Source: Branchiibius hedensis
GTDB lineage: Bacteria > Actinomycetota > Actinomycetes > Actinomycetales > Dermatophilaceae
Assembly: GCF_900108585.1 (NCBI RefSeq)
Contig: NZ_UESZ01000001.1
Location: 3,100,001-3,164,000 of the forward strand
Length of the DNA: 64,000 bases
Direction of reading: 5' to 3'
Shown piece after piece: positions 1 through 7,994 of the stretch (its first letter is position 1; the number at the start of each line of letters is the position of its first letter). Position numbers and translations under genes: made by a program. The notes beneath the pieces were generated by a model. That model was not told where the DNA came from. It searched no databases and was given only the letters and a program-made list of their open reading frames with translations.

Positions 1-1
1 C

Positions 2-94
2 ACCGAGCAATTGACGGCGGCGCAGCAGCGTCACGCCGACGCCGAAGCGGCGCTGGCCACGGCGCGGGATCGACTCCGAACCGTTGAGGGCTGA
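2..94 (+). CDS. C-terminal end of an unknown protein (partial)
   Basis: Only the last 30 codons are inside the window; the frame is open from base 2 to a TGA at 92-94. The residues are rich in Ala, Gln, Glu and Arg with heptad-like spacing (TEQLTAAQQRHADAEAALAT...), so the protein probably ends in an amphipathic or coiled-coil helix. Nothing here identifies the family. It converges on the lipoprotein gene, whose stop lies 2 bp further on. Confidence 0.55.
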   Translation, partial: TEQLTAAQQRHADAEAALATARDRLRTVEG

Positions 95-96
95 GG

Positions 97-693
97 TCAG
101 GCCTTCAGCCGCGACTGGCAGTAGGTGCGAAGTGCGGTGACCTTGGCGTTGAAGTCCGTGGTCGTCACCGTCTTGTTGTTCTTGCGGGCGGTGGCCATGG
201 AGCCCAATTCGCTGGCAATGTCCTGGACCTTGAGGCTGAACTGACGATCGCCCGCGCCCTGCCGCAGGGCCAGCAGTTGGGTCGCGGTGGTCGTGAAGTT
301 CTTCGCGGCCGCGTCCAACTTGCTGTTGTTGCCGCTGGACACGGCGGCGTTCCACTGCGACACCACCGTGTTCAGCTTGGAGTTCGCCGTGACGCACGCG
401 TTGATGAACGCGGTCGACGGGGGCGGGGTGGTCGAGGTCGTCGCCGTCGGCTTCGGCGTCGTGGACGGCGACGTTGCGGTGGTCGTCGATGTCGGCGGGG
501 GCGTGCTCGTGGTGGTCGCACTCGGGGTCGACGTGGTGCTCTCCAACGCGGTCGTCGAGGTCGGCGAGGAGGTGGTGGGCGCTGCCGTCGAGGCGTTGTC
601 GGAGCCGCCGGAACAGGCGGCCAGTGCCAGCCCGCTAACAGCAGCCGCGGCGACGAAAGCCGGGAATCGAACGGTCCGTGCGGAACTACTCAT
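97..693 (-). CDS. Putative secreted lipoprotein with Ser/Thr/Pro-rich linker
   Basis: The product is 198 aa. Residues 1-26 form a signal peptide (charged start, AAAAVSGLALA core) followed by a lipobox L-A-A-C with the lipidated Cys at about residue 27, so the mature protein should be anchored on the outer face of the membrane. Residues ~30-95 are a low-complexity Ser/Thr/Pro linker, probably a cell-wall-spanning and possibly glycosylated stalk. The last ~100 residues look like a small helical domain that I do not recognise. ATG at 693 was chosen because the signal peptide begins there; an in-frame ATG four codons upstream (705) is an alternative. The gene is 43 bp downstream of a hydrolase gene on the same strand. 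Confidence 0.8.
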   Translation of the reverse strand: MSSSARTVRFPAFVAAAAVSGLALAACSGGSDNASTAAPTTSSPTSTTALESTTSTPSATTTSTPPPTSTTTATSPSTTPKPTATTSTTPPPSTAFINACVTANSKLNTVVSQWNAAVSSGNNSKLDAAAKNFTTTATQLLALRQGAGDRQFSLKVQDIASELGSMATARKNNKTVTTTDFNAKVTALRTYCQSRLKA

Positions 694-736
694 GGCTACC
701 ACCATGCAATTACGACCGGTGCACGGCCAAATCGGG

Positions 737-1648
737 TCAACCGGTGGCGGGCAGATCCCCGACCCATTCCCGGATGTTGTCGGCGACCCACTCCGGCTGG
801 TCGAGCATCGGCGTGTGCCCGATCCCGGCACCCTCGATGTAGGTCCAGTCCGGGTGGCGTCGGGCCAGATCACGAGCCGTGCCGACGTTGATCAGCCGGT
901 CCTTGTCGCCGTGCAGCAACAGCACCGGCGCCGCGATCGAGCGACCGTGTTTGGTGTAGTCGCGCCGACGCAGCCCGTGCAGCAGCGTCGTGTGGGCCGC
1001 CGCGAGGAACGATTCCGCGGTCCCGGTCTGGCCCAGCCGCGCCCGCGCGACCTCCAGATGCGCGGTCCGCACCTGTGGGTCGATCCGATCCACGTCGGTG
1101 GTCACCAGTTTGAGGGCCTCGTGCACGTTGTTCTCGAGGTGCTCCTCCCCGGACCGCATCCGCAGGAACGCCTTGTTGACCCCCGGCACCGTGTAGATCG
1201 TGAACGCCGCGGCCACCAGCGGGTGCGGGCGGTGGCGGGGGCTGAGTGGGATCAGTGGGTCCACCAGCACCGCACCGCCGATCGGCACCCTGGCCCGGCC
1301 GGCCACCCGCAGGCAGATCAGACCGCCCATCGAGTTTCCGGCGATCACCGCCGGACGCCCCACCACCGAGCGCAGGAACTCCTCGACCAGTTCGACGTTG
1401 CGGCCCACCCGGGCTTGCCGGTGATGCTGCGGGACGGTCTGCCCGAAACCGGCCAGGTCCAGCGCGTAGACGTATCCGTCGTGATCGGCCAGGTACGGCG
1501 CGACCAGACCCCAGTTCTCCAACGAACCGCCCAGCCCGTGCACCAGCAAGTACGTCGTGCTGGCGTGTGGGTTGCCCCACGTGCGGTAACGCACCCGCAG
1601 ACCCATCAGATCGGCGTACTGGTCGGCTGCCTGCCATGTGACCGTCAC
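737..1648 (-). CDS. Alpha/beta hydrolase
   Basis: This 303-aa protein has the whole alpha/beta-hydrolase signature: the oxyanion HG of LVHGLGG at ~37-38, the nucleophile elbow G-N-S-M-G-G with Ser106, an acid in HGDKDRL (Asp248 or Asp250) and the catalytic His at ~278 in GIGHTPM. It has no signal peptide, so a cytoplasmic esterase or C-C hydrolase is likely; the substrate cannot be read from the sequence. It lies 9 bp upstream of the neighbouring histidine phosphatase stop and on the same strand, so co-transcription phosphatase-hydrolase-lipoprotein is plausible. Confidence 0.88.
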   Translation of the reverse strand: MTVTWQAADQYADLMGLRVRYRTWGNPHASTTYLLVHGLGGSLENWGLVAPYLADHDGYVYALDLAGFGQTVPQHHRQARVGRNVELVEEFLRSVVGRPAVIAGNSMGGLICLRVAGRARVPIGGAVLVDPLIPLSPRHRPHPLVAAAFTIYTVPGVNKAFLRMRSGEEHLENNVHEALKLVTTDVDRIDPQVRTAHLEVARARLGQTGTAESFLAAAHTTLLHGLRRRDYTKHGRSIAAPVLLLHGDKDRLINVGTARDLARRHPDWTYIEGAGIGHTPMLDQPEWVADNIREWVGDLPATG

Positions 1649-1657
1649 GCAGGCAGG

Positions 1658-2254
1658 TTACGCCGCTGACCACTCCTGCAGTGACCAGCCGTCGGCGAGG
1701 TTGCCATCCAGCACGACGTACCCGGTGTTCTTCAGCGGGTGGTTGACCACGAAGTCGGGGTCGGCGTCGACGGCCCTGGTCGCTGTCCACAGACGGATCA
1801 TCGCGCCATGGGCGACGATCGCGGCCTGACGCGGTGCCTGTGCCTCGATCACGGCGACGTCCGTGTCGAAGCGGGCTACGGCGTCCGCCCCACTCTCGCC
1901 GCCGGGTACCGGCGGTTGCAGGTCGCCTCGGATCCATTGCGCCAGCAGCGCCTGGTAGGTCAGCCAGTCGGTGCGGTCGACGGACATCTCCCAGGCACCC
2001 GCCTGGATCTCGTGCAGGCCAGGCATCACCTGCGGCACCAGGCCTTGTGCCGCCGCCAATGCTGCGGCGGTGTCCTGGGCGCGTTGCGCGCGGGAGCACC
2101 AGACTCCGTCAAAACGCTCCTGCCCCAATCGAATCGGCAGGTTCGCCGCTTGCTCGCGGCCGAGCTCGGTCAGGGGCGCACCGGGCAATGCCGTGTCGAG
2201 TTCGTGGGCCACATTCGCGGTCGTCTGACCGTGCCGGATGAGGAATAGCCGCAT
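1658..2254 (-). CDS. Histidine phosphatase family protein (phosphoglycerate-mutase-like)
   Basis: The 198-aa protein begins with the hallmark phosphatase motif LIRHGQT, where His8 is the phospho-acceptor and Arg7 a phosphate ligand. Glu82 (LHEIQAGAWE) fits the general acid and His149 (IVAHGAM) the second active-site His. It probably dephosphorylates a small metabolite in the cytoplasm; many such actinobacterial proteins are of unknown specificity. ATG at 2254 is preferred over longer in-frame starts because the RHG motif normally lies within the first ten residues. The frame stays open a further 83 codons upstream, but that part has no recognisable content. Confidence 0.88.
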   Translation of the reverse strand: MRLFLIRHGQTTANVAHELDTALPGAPLTELGREQAANLPIRLGQERFDGVWCSRAQRAQDTAAALAAAQGLVPQVMPGLHEIQAGAWEMSVDRTDWLTYQALLAQWIRGDLQPPVPGGESGADAVARFDTDVAVIEAQAPRQAAIVAHGAMIRLWTATRAVDADPDFVVNHPLKNTGYVVLDGNLADGWSLQEWSAA

Positions 2255-2323
2255 GTGGTCAGTCTTCCAGTCAGCACAACGACCACACAGACGGGTGACA
2301 GTGACCCTCACCAGGCTGGTCCC

Positions 2324-2599
2324 ATGACCAGTTACCCAGCCCTCGCCCACACTCCTTCTACGGCAAAGGTGCCGACCGGTCGTCGTCGCGGCGGCCGGAC
2401 GGCCCGCGCGGTGTGTGCCACCGCAGCGGTCGCGCTCATCGGTACCGCCGCCATCCCCGCTGCGGAGGCAGAGGCCGCCGGTGTCCGGCCGACCACGCTG
2501 CACTACGTGGCGGGAACGTCGCCGACCGCGCTTCCCGTGGTCGGCGACGCTGCCATCACCCTGGCCGCCGATTCCAGCGGTCGACTGCGCAGGATCTGA
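2324..2599 (+). CDS. Small putative secreted protein
   Basis: The reading frame of 91 codons encodes an Arg-rich N-region (GRRRGGRTAR), a hydrophobic Ala-rich stretch (AVCATAAVALIGTAAIPAAEA) that looks like a Sec signal peptide with Ala-x-Ala type cleavage sites, and a ~45-residue mature part without recognisable motifs. It converges on the acyl-CoA synthetase gene (17 bp between stops). No good ribosome binding site is visible, so the start is uncertain; an in-frame ATG also exists at 2255. The gene call rests on codon bias and signal-peptide shape only. Confidence 0.45.
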   Translation: MTSYPALAHTPSTAKVPTGRRRGGRTARAVCATAAVALIGTAAIPAAEAEAAGVRPTTLHYVAGTSPTALPVVGDAAITLAADSSGRLRRI

Positions 2600-2616
2600 A
2601 CCGCCGTCGGCTGAAC

Positions 2617-4401
2617 TCAGATCCGCGGGTACTTCGCGGCGGCGACGTCCGCGGCGTACTGCGGGTAGTACGGCTCGTACTTGCCGTCGGTCAGCACGTA
2701 GACGACCTCGTGCTCCATGTCGCCGTACCCGGCCTCCCGCAGCTCCACCTTGCGGCTCTTGAAGGTCGAGGTGTGTTCCAGGGAGTCCACGACACGCAGG
2801 AAGAGCGGCACGGCGTACGCCGGCAGTCCGCTCGTGAGCGCCTTACCCACCTGCTCGCCGTCGAAGCTGTCACCCTCGCGCAACACGATCGCACCCATCC
2901 CGGCCTTGCCGTCGGTGCCGGGCACGGCCACGCCGTACACCGTGCACTCCTCGATCCCGGGTGCGCGACCCAGCACGGCCTCGACCTCGGTCGTCGCGAC
3001 GTTCTCACCCTTCCACCGGAAGGTGTCACCCAACCGGTCGACGAAGGAGACGTGCAGGTGGCCCTGCTTGTGCACCAGGTCGCCGGAGTTGAACCAGGTG
3101 TCACCGTCCTTGAACGCGTTGCGGTAGAGCTTCTTCTCGGTCGCCGAAGGATCGGTGTAACCGTCGAAGGGCGCCCGCGAGCTGACCTTGGCCAACAGCA
3201 GCCCGGTGCCACCGTGCTTGACCTTGATCAAGCGGCCCTTCTCGTTGCGCTTGGCCTCACCGGTCTCCGGGTCGTACTCGACAACGGTGAACGGCAACGG
3301 GCAGGTGCCGGCGGTCTGGTCGATGTTGAAGGCGTTGATGAAGGCGATGTTGCACTCGGACGCGCCGTAGAACTCGGCGATCCGCTTGATCTTGAAGCGG
3401 TCCTGGAACTCGTGCCAGATGTCCGGGCGCAGCCCGTTACCGACGATGACCCGCACCTTGTGCTGGGTGTCGACCGGCTTCGCCGGCTGCGCCAACAGGT
3501 AACGGCACAACTCGCCGATGTAGACGAAGGCGGTCGCGTCGTACTTGATGCACTCATCCCAGAACTTGCTGGCCGAGAACTTCTTGGCCACGGCGAACGC
3601 CGAGCCGTTGACCAGCGCCGAGCTCAGCGCCACCGTGACGGCGTTGTTGTGGTAGAGCGGCAGCGGGCAGTAAATGGTGTCGCTGGACTTCAGCCGGACG
3701 CCCAGCGCACCCAGGCCGGAGTAGGACTTCAACCAGCGGAAGTGGCTCATGACCGACGCCTTCGGCATGCCGGTCGTGCCCGAGGTGAAGATGTAGTACG
3801 CCTGCTCCTTGGCCACGGTCGCGGCACAGTCGGGCGGGTTGGTCACGCCCTTCTCGCGAGCCAGTTTGGCCAGGTCGGGCATCGTCAGGACGTTCTGGGC
3901 CGCGCCGACGTCACCAGCGGTCGCCAGGTCCTCCTGCATGCCGTCTTCGAGCAACAGCACCTTGGAGTTCAGCAGCCCCAGACTGTGCGCGAGGACGTCG
4001 CCGCGCTGGTTGTAGTTGAGCAAACCGGCGATCGCGCCGAGCTTCACCGCGGCCAGCAGCATCAGGATGTATTCGACCTGGCTGTGCGCCATGATCCCGA
4101 CGACGTCACCCCGGCGGACGCCGTAGTCTTCTTTCAGCACGTGCGCGTACTGGTTGACCCGCTTGTTCGCGGCGTCATAGGTGAAGGTGACGTGGTCCTC
4201 GCCCTTGAGGAAGATCCGGTCGCCGTGTTTGGCGGCGGTCTTCTCGAACATCCGCCCGACCGACATCTTGTCCGTGGGCTTGCGCAGCAGCAGCCCCGGT
4301 CCTTCCCGGGTGAGGGTTCCCAGGTCGGGAGCCATCCCGATCAAACCCTTCGCAACGTCGGTCACGTGGATCTTCTGGCGGACGGTGGTGGCTGCAGCCA
4401 T
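2617..4401 (-). CDS. Long-chain acyl-CoA synthetase (FadD6/VLACS type)
   Basis: The 594-aa enzyme should activate long-chain fatty acids to acyl-CoA through an acyl-AMP. The ATP-binding P-loop motif YIFTSGTTGMPKAS lies near residues 200-213, FYGASE near the middle is the adenylate-binding A5 motif, and the GDTWFNSGDL / VDRLGDTFRWKGENV stretch contains the A7-A8 hinge. Ending in a Tyr-rich tail, it resembles the FATP/VLACS-like FadD6 branch and matches its usual ~600 aa. ATG at 4401 has a strong upstream AGAGGAAG; an in-frame start 17 codons earlier is unnecessary. A GTTACCC/GGGTAAC inverted repeat 38-67 bp upstream may be its operator. Confidence 0.92.
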   Translation of the reverse strand: MAAATTVRQKIHVTDVAKGLIGMAPDLGTLTREGPGLLLRKPTDKMSVGRMFEKTAAKHGDRIFLKGEDHVTFTYDAANKRVNQYAHVLKEDYGVRRGDVVGIMAHSQVEYILMLLAAVKLGAIAGLLNYNQRGDVLAHSLGLLNSKVLLLEDGMQEDLATAGDVGAAQNVLTMPDLAKLAREKGVTNPPDCAATVAKEQAYYIFTSGTTGMPKASVMSHFRWLKSYSGLGALGVRLKSSDTIYCPLPLYHNNAVTVALSSALVNGSAFAVAKKFSASKFWDECIKYDATAFVYIGELCRYLLAQPAKPVDTQHKVRVIVGNGLRPDIWHEFQDRFKIKRIAEFYGASECNIAFINAFNIDQTAGTCPLPFTVVEYDPETGEAKRNEKGRLIKVKHGGTGLLLAKVSSRAPFDGYTDPSATEKKLYRNAFKDGDTWFNSGDLVHKQGHLHVSFVDRLGDTFRWKGENVATTEVEAVLGRAPGIEECTVYGVAVPGTDGKAGMGAIVLREGDSFDGEQVGKALTSGLPAYAVPLFLRVVDSLEHTSTFKSRKVELREAGYGDMEHEVVYVLTDGKYEPYYPQYAADVAAAKYPRI

Positions 4402-4438
4402 TGCGGCTTCCTCTCGTGGCCGGGAAAACTGCGGCAAG

Positions 4439-4468
4439 GTTACCCCGGTCACACTACCGATGGGTAAC
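4439..4468. promoter_or_regulatory. Inverted repeat upstream of the acyl-CoA synthetase gene
   Basis: GTTACCC at 4439-4445 and GGGTAAC at 4462-4468 form perfect 7-bp arms separated by 16 bp, 38-67 bp before the start codon at 4401. The position fits an operator for a fatty-acid-responsive repressor (for example a TetR or GntR protein), but no regulator gene adjoins it. Part of it overlaps the end of the next upstream gene. Confidence 0.4.
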
Positions 4469-4740
4469 TAGTCCACAGAGCCGCGCTCGGGGTCGCCCAG
4501 ATAGCTCCGCAGGAACCGGCCGAAAAGGAGCCGGGAGGTCACCATCAGGGCGATCCCCAGCCCGATACACCACCACATGAAGGTGGTCGACGGGCCGGAT
4601 GCCCGACCCAGAACGACCAGTGCGCCCACCAGGACCCCGACGCCCAGCAACATCCCGCCGATGGCCGAGGTGCACATCAGCATCAACTTGGGGAAGACCG
4701 CGTCGACCGAAAACAGCGTCCGGGGTGGTTTGGCTGGCAC
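4468..4740 (-). CDS. Small two-TM membrane protein
   Basis: The 90-aa product has two clear hydrophobic helices: residues ~24-46 (AIGGMLLGVGVLVGALVVLG) and ~53-70 (FMWWCIGLGIALMVTSRLLF). A short polar tail follows (LGDPERGSVD). No family is recognised. The start used is GTG at 4740. It is divergent from the polymerase gene starting at 4773, and its stop codon overlaps the inverted repeat in front of the acyl-CoA synthetase, so the two genes may be read as one transcript. Confidence 0.7.
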   Translation of the reverse strand: MPAKPPRTLFSVDAVFPKLMLMCTSAIGGMLLGVGVLVGALVVLGRASGPSTTFMWWCIGLGIALMVTSRLLFGRFLRSYLGDPERGSVD

Positions 4741-4759
4741 GTCGTCATCGTCGCAGGTC

Positions 4760-4765
4760 TACGGT
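4760..4765 (+). promoter_or_regulatory. Candidate -10 hexamer (TACGGT) for leaderless ligD-type gene
   Basis: TACGGT fits TANNNT and ends 7 nt before the ATG at 4773. That distance places the transcription start at or next to the A of the start codon. No Shine-Dalgarno sequence is present between them, which supports leaderless translation. Confidence 0.4.
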
Positions 4766-4772
4766 GCGGGGT

Positions 4773-5729
4773 ATGGCCAGTCCGTCCGTGCAGGTGAGCG
4801 CGGGTGAGCAGTCGGTGCGGCTGTCCAACCCGTCCCGGGTCTACTTCCCGATGCGCGGCGAGACGAAACTCGATCTGGCGCAGTATTACCTGTCGGTCTC
4901 CGAGGGCATCGTGCGCGCGCTGCGCGACCGGCCGTGCATGCTGCACCGCTTCCCGACCGGGGTCAGCGGGCAGAAGGTGCACCAGAAGCGGCTGCCCGCC
5001 GGCGCGCCGCCGTGGGTAGAAACCGTGCAGATCCATTTTCCCCGCTGGAACCGCACCGCGGACGAGTTGTGCGTCACCTCGATCGCCGACGTGATCTGGG
5101 CGGTGCAGATGTCGACGGTGGAGTTCCACCCGTGGAACAGCCGCCGCTTCGACGTCGAGGCGCCGGACGAGTGGCGGATCGATCTGGACCCGATGCCGGA
5201 CTGCCCCTTCTCTCGCGTACGCCGAGTGGCCGCCGTCGCCCACGAAGTGCTGTCCGAGTTGGGGATCGAGGGTTACCCGAAGACCTCCGGGGGCAACGGG
5301 CTGCACATCTACGTCCGGATCCGCCCGGACTGGGGATTTGCTGACGTACGCCGCGCCGCCCTCGCCTTCGGTCGTGAGGTCGAGCGCCGGGCCCCGTCGG
5401 AGACGACCACGACGTGGTGGCGCAAGGACCGGCCCTCCGACGTGGTCTTCGTCGATTACAACCAGAACGCCCGCGATCACACGATGGCGGCCGCGTATTC
5501 GGTGCGGGGCAATCCACGGGGCACGGTGTCTGCGCCGCTGCTGTGGTCGGAGATAGAGGACGCCGAGCCGGACGATTTCACCATCGCCACGATGCCCGCA
5601 CGTTATGCGTCGGTCGGTGACCTGACCGCGGGAATCGACGACACGGCGTACGGGCTGGAGAGGTTGTTGGACTGGGCCGCACGCGACGAGGCGGCGGGTG
5701 CTCAGCCGCCTGCCGAACCAGACAACTGA
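4773..5729 (+). CDS. LigD-type DNA polymerase/primase domain protein (stand-alone)
   Basis: At 318 aa this is the free-standing archaeo-eukaryotic-primase-like polymerase domain (PolDom) found fused in LigD, which adds nucleotides at broken ends in non-homologous end joining. The N-terminal SNPSRVYFP motif is typical; IDLDP at ~136-140 gives the metal-binding D-x-D, and SGGNGLHIYV near residue 172 holds the catalytic His-x-His-like region. No ligase or nuclease domain and no ku gene are in the window. The first copy of a 52-bp tandem repeat overlaps its last three codons and stop. Confidence 0.88.
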   Translation: MASPSVQVSAGEQSVRLSNPSRVYFPMRGETKLDLAQYYLSVSEGIVRALRDRPCMLHRFPTGVSGQKVHQKRLPAGAPPWVETVQIHFPRWNRTADELCVTSIADVIWAVQMSTVEFHPWNSRRFDVEAPDEWRIDLDPMPDCPFSRVRRVAAVAHEVLSELGIEGYPKTSGGNGLHIYVRIRPDWGFADVRRAALAFGREVERRAPSETTTTWWRKDRPSDVVFVDYNQNARDHTMAAAYSVRGNPRGTVSAPLLWSEIEDAEPDDFTIATMPARYASVGDLTAGIDDTAYGLERLLDWAARDEAAGAQPPAEPDN

Positions 5730-5848
5730 CGAAACTGCCACCAATCGTGGCTTGATCTGCCGAGATGACCTCGACAAGTGACGAAACCGCCAGCAATCGT
5801 GGCTTGATCTGCCGAGATGACCTCGACAAGTGACGAAACCGCCAGCAG
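5721..5848. repeat. 52-bp tandem repeat, about 2.5 copies
   Basis: Units begin at 5721, 5773 and 5825 (partial) and differ at only a few positions; the period is exactly 52 bp. Each contains the phrase TCGTGGCTTGATCTGCCGAG (absent from the partial third copy). The first unit carries the polymerase stop codon TGA at 5727-5729 and the array fills most of the gap to the next gene. It resembles a small intergenic minisatellite. Confidence 0.9.
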
Positions 5849-5900
5849 TTGGTCGGGGCGCCCCCGCGAACCGGACGGGACTCACGGGGCGAGGGCGACC

Positions 5901-5906
5901 TAGACT
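5901..5906 (+). promoter_or_regulatory. Candidate -10 hexamer (TAGACT) for the cation efflux gene
   Basis: TAGACT is followed by 6 nt and then the ATG at 5913. The geometry and lack of a Shine-Dalgarno sequence predict a leaderless transcript. Confidence 0.4.
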
Positions 5907-5912
5907 CGAGCC

Positions 5913-6884
5913 ATGAGCGTGTGCTCCGGTGCCGACCCCCACGGCGCGACCGAAGCCGCCCCGGCGCATAGTCACGACGGGCACGCGCACGCCATCTCCG
6001 CCGACGCCGATCGCCGCTACCTGTGGATCGCCCTGGCGCTGCTGAGCACGTTCATGATCGGTGAGGTCATCACCGCTTTCATCTCCGGATCACTGGCCCT
6101 GCTCTCCGACGCCGCCCACATGCTGTCCGACGTGGCGGCCATCGGCGCGGCGTTGTGGGCGATGCACCTGGCGGCGCAACCGGCCCGCGGGAAGTGGACG
6201 TTCGGCTGGAAGCGCGCCGAGATCCTGTCGGCCGCCGGCAACGGCATCACCTTGCTCGTGCTCGCGGTGATCCTGGGCTTCGAAGCGATCCGCCGACTGA
6301 TCGACCCACCCCAGGTGACCGGCGGCTTGGTCCTGGTCGTCGCCCTCGTCGGCATGGTGGTCAACATCGCTGCGGCTGCGTCCATGGCGCGCGCCAACCG
6401 CAGCAGCCTCAACGTCGAAGGCGCCTACCAGCACGTCCTCACCGATCTTTACGGCTTCATCGGGACGGCGATCGCGGCCCTGGTCATCCTGCTCACCGGG
6501 TGGATGCGGGCCGACGCCGTCGCCTCCCTGGTGGTCGTCGCGCTGATGCTGCGCGCGGGCTGGGCACTGACCCGGGACAGCGGCCGGGTGCTCATGGAGG
6601 CCGCCCCCAGCGAGGTCGACCTACGCGATGTCACTGCGCACCTGCTGGAGCCGGAGCACGTCGTCAGCGTCCACGACCTGCACGTGTGGACGGTGACCTC
6701 CAGTCTGCCCGCACTGTCGGCGCATGTCGTGGTGGAGGACGAGTGCTTCAGCGACGGGCATTCCGCGCGACTGCTCGATGAGTTGCAGGCGTGCATCGCC
6801 GGCCACTTCGACGTCGAGCACTCCACCTTCCAGGTCGAACCGGTCAGCCACGCGGACCACGAGTCGACCGCCCACGCACACTAG
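5913..6884 (+). CDS. Cation diffusion facilitator (CzcD/ZitB-type) transporter
   Basis: The 323-aa inner-membrane protein exports divalent metals such as Zn2+ in exchange for protons. A His-rich leader (HSHDGHAHA, residues ~19-27) and His-rich tail (HADHESTAHAH) flank six transmembrane helices. TM2 carries SDAAHMLSD and TM5 HVLTDLYG, giving the His/Asp pairs of the transport site; the C-terminal ~80 residues form the cytoplasmic ferredoxin-like domain (VHDLHVWTV). The stop codon TAG lies in the ACTAGG that an IS481-family element used as target, so the coding sequence is intact but its downstream neighbour has been moved 1.1 kb away. Confidence 0.95.
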   Translation: MSVCSGADPHGATEAAPAHSHDGHAHAISADADRRYLWIALALLSTFMIGEVITAFISGSLALLSDAAHMLSDVAAIGAALWAMHLAAQPARGKWTFGWKRAEILSAAGNGITLLVLAVILGFEAIRRLIDPPQVTGGLVLVVALVGMVVNIAAAASMARANRSSLNVEGAYQHVLTDLYGFIGTAIAALVILLTGWMRADAVASLVVVALMLRAGWALTRDSGRVLMEAAPSEVDLRDVTAHLLEPEHVVSVHDLHVWTVTSSLPALSAHVVVEDECFSDGHSARLLDELQACIAGHFDVEHSTFQVEPVSHADHESTAHAH

Positions 6885-6885
6885 G
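6880..6885. repeat. Left copy of the 6-bp IS481 target duplication (ACTAGG)
   Basis: ACTAGG immediately precedes the left terminal inverted repeat and is repeated at 7986-7991 just after the right one. It matches the CTAG-centred target preference known for IS481-type elements and includes the cation-efflux stop codon. Confidence 0.88.
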
Positions 6886-7985
6886 TGTACTGCCCCGGGA
6901 CGTTAGGAACGGTTCTCGGCCTGTCGGCGTGACTTGAGGAAGACCTCCGGGTGAGGTGTGAAGCGACGAAGCAAACACATCCCCAAACCCGGAGGTCCTC
7001 ATGGTCCACGCTAATGCCCCGCTTTCTGCGACTGGTCGCCTGCGCCTGGCGCGGTGCGTGGTGGACGATGGGTGGCCGTTGCGGCGGGCCGCAGACCGGT
7101 TCGGGGTCTCGGTCACCACCGCGCACCGCTGGGCGGCCCGGTACCGCCAGCATGGTGCGGCGGGGATGTGCGATCGTCCCAGCCGGCCCCAGTCATGTCC
7201 GCACCGCACCAGTAGGCGCCGGGAACGGCGAGTCCTGGGGTTACGGGTTTCGCGGCGGTGGGGGCCGGCCCGGATCGCCTACCACCTGGGGATGAATCCG
7301 GCCACGGTGCACCGCATCCTGACCCGGTACCGGTGTCTTCGGTTGTCCTGGACGGACCCGGCCACTGGTGCCCCGGTACGGGCCGGTCGTCGAAAGGTGG
7401 TGCGCTACGAACGCGACGCCCCGGGTGATTTGGTCCACGTGGACATCAAGAAGCTGGGCCGCATCCCCGATGGGGGTGGACACCGGGTCCATGGCCGCGC
7501 TGCGGGGAAAGCTAACTCCCGTGCTACCTCCAGCAGTGGGCGGGGGTATGCCTACCTGCACCACGCGGTCGATGACCACTCCCGGTACGCCTACTCAGAG
7601 ATCCTGGCCGATGAGAAGAAGGAGACCGCGACCGCGTTCATGCAACGGGCGGTGGCGCACTTCGCGCAGGTCGGGATCACCACGGACCGGGTGATGACCG
7701 ACAACGGGTCCTGTTACCGCTCCCACCTATTCCGGAACATGCTGCAGGACCATGGGATCACCCATAAACGCACCCGCCCCTACACCCCGAAAACCAACGG
7801 GAAAGTCGAGCGGTTCAACCGGACCCTGACCGAGGAGTGGGCCTACGCCCGCCCCTACACCAGCGAGACCGAACGCGCCGCCGCGTACGAGGACTTCCTG
7901 CACATCTACAATCACCACCGCGCACACACCGCGCTCAAAGGTGGCTCACCCGCAGACCGCGTACCCAACCTGGCGGGGCACTACA
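6886..7985 (+). mobile_element. Complete IS481-family insertion sequence (1100 bp)
   Basis: The element runs from TGTACTGCCCC at its left end to GGGGCACTACA at its right end. About 26-bp imperfect terminal inverted repeats (6886-6911 and 7960-7985) are visible, and 6-bp direct repeats ACTAGG flank it. It carries one DDE transposase whose frame crosses the right end. The intact gene, ends and target duplication suggest a recent insertion between the metal transporter and the histidine kinase. Confidence 0.9.
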
Positions 7986-7990
7986 ACTAG
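7001..7990 (+). CDS. IS481-family DDE transposase
   Basis: The 329-aa protein has an N-terminal helix-turn-helix region (PLRRAADRFGVSVTTAHRW) for end binding and an rve-type catalytic core with Asp148 (VHVDIKK), Asp234 (MTDNGS) and Glu270 (KVERFN); the D-to-E spacing is 35 residues, the classic DD35E. It looks full length and active. The last Asn codon straddles the element boundary, and the stop codon TAG (7988-7990) lies outside the element in the duplicated target, so termination depends on insertion into a CTAG-containing site. Confidence 0.94.
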   Translation: MVHANAPLSATGRLRLARCVVDDGWPLRRAADRFGVSVTTAHRWAARYRQHGAAGMCDRPSRPQSCPHRTSRRRERRVLGLRVSRRWGPARIAYHLGMNPATVHRILTRYRCLRLSWTDPATGAPVRAGRRKVVRYERDAPGDLVHVDIKKLGRIPDGGGHRVHGRAAGKANSRATSSSGRGYAYLHHAVDDHSRYAYSEILADEKKETATAFMQRAVAHFAQVGITTDRVMTDNGSCYRSHLFRNMLQDHGITHKRTRPYTPKTNGKVERFNRTLTEEWAYARPYTSETERAAAYEDFLHIYNHHRAHTALKGGSPADRVPNLAGHYN

Positions 7991-7991
7991 G
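7986..7991. repeat. Right copy of the 6-bp IS481 target duplication (ACTAGG)
   Basis: This copy supplies the transposase stop codon and ends 3 bp before the histidine kinase start codon at 7995. Confidence 0.88.
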
Positions 7992-7994
7992 CAC

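Noticed and set aside
287-1669. Long plus-strand frame over the lipoprotein and hydrolase genes
   Set aside because: Low-complexity Val/Gly and Arg-rich content and antisense position mark it as a shadow.
2413-4467. Long open frame antisense to the acyl-CoA synthetase gene
   Set aside because: It mirrors the GC-rich third-position bias of the real gene on the other strand and shows no family motif or start signal.
5721-5848. CRISPR array
   Set aside because: The units are directly contiguous with no unique spacers, and no cas genes are present.
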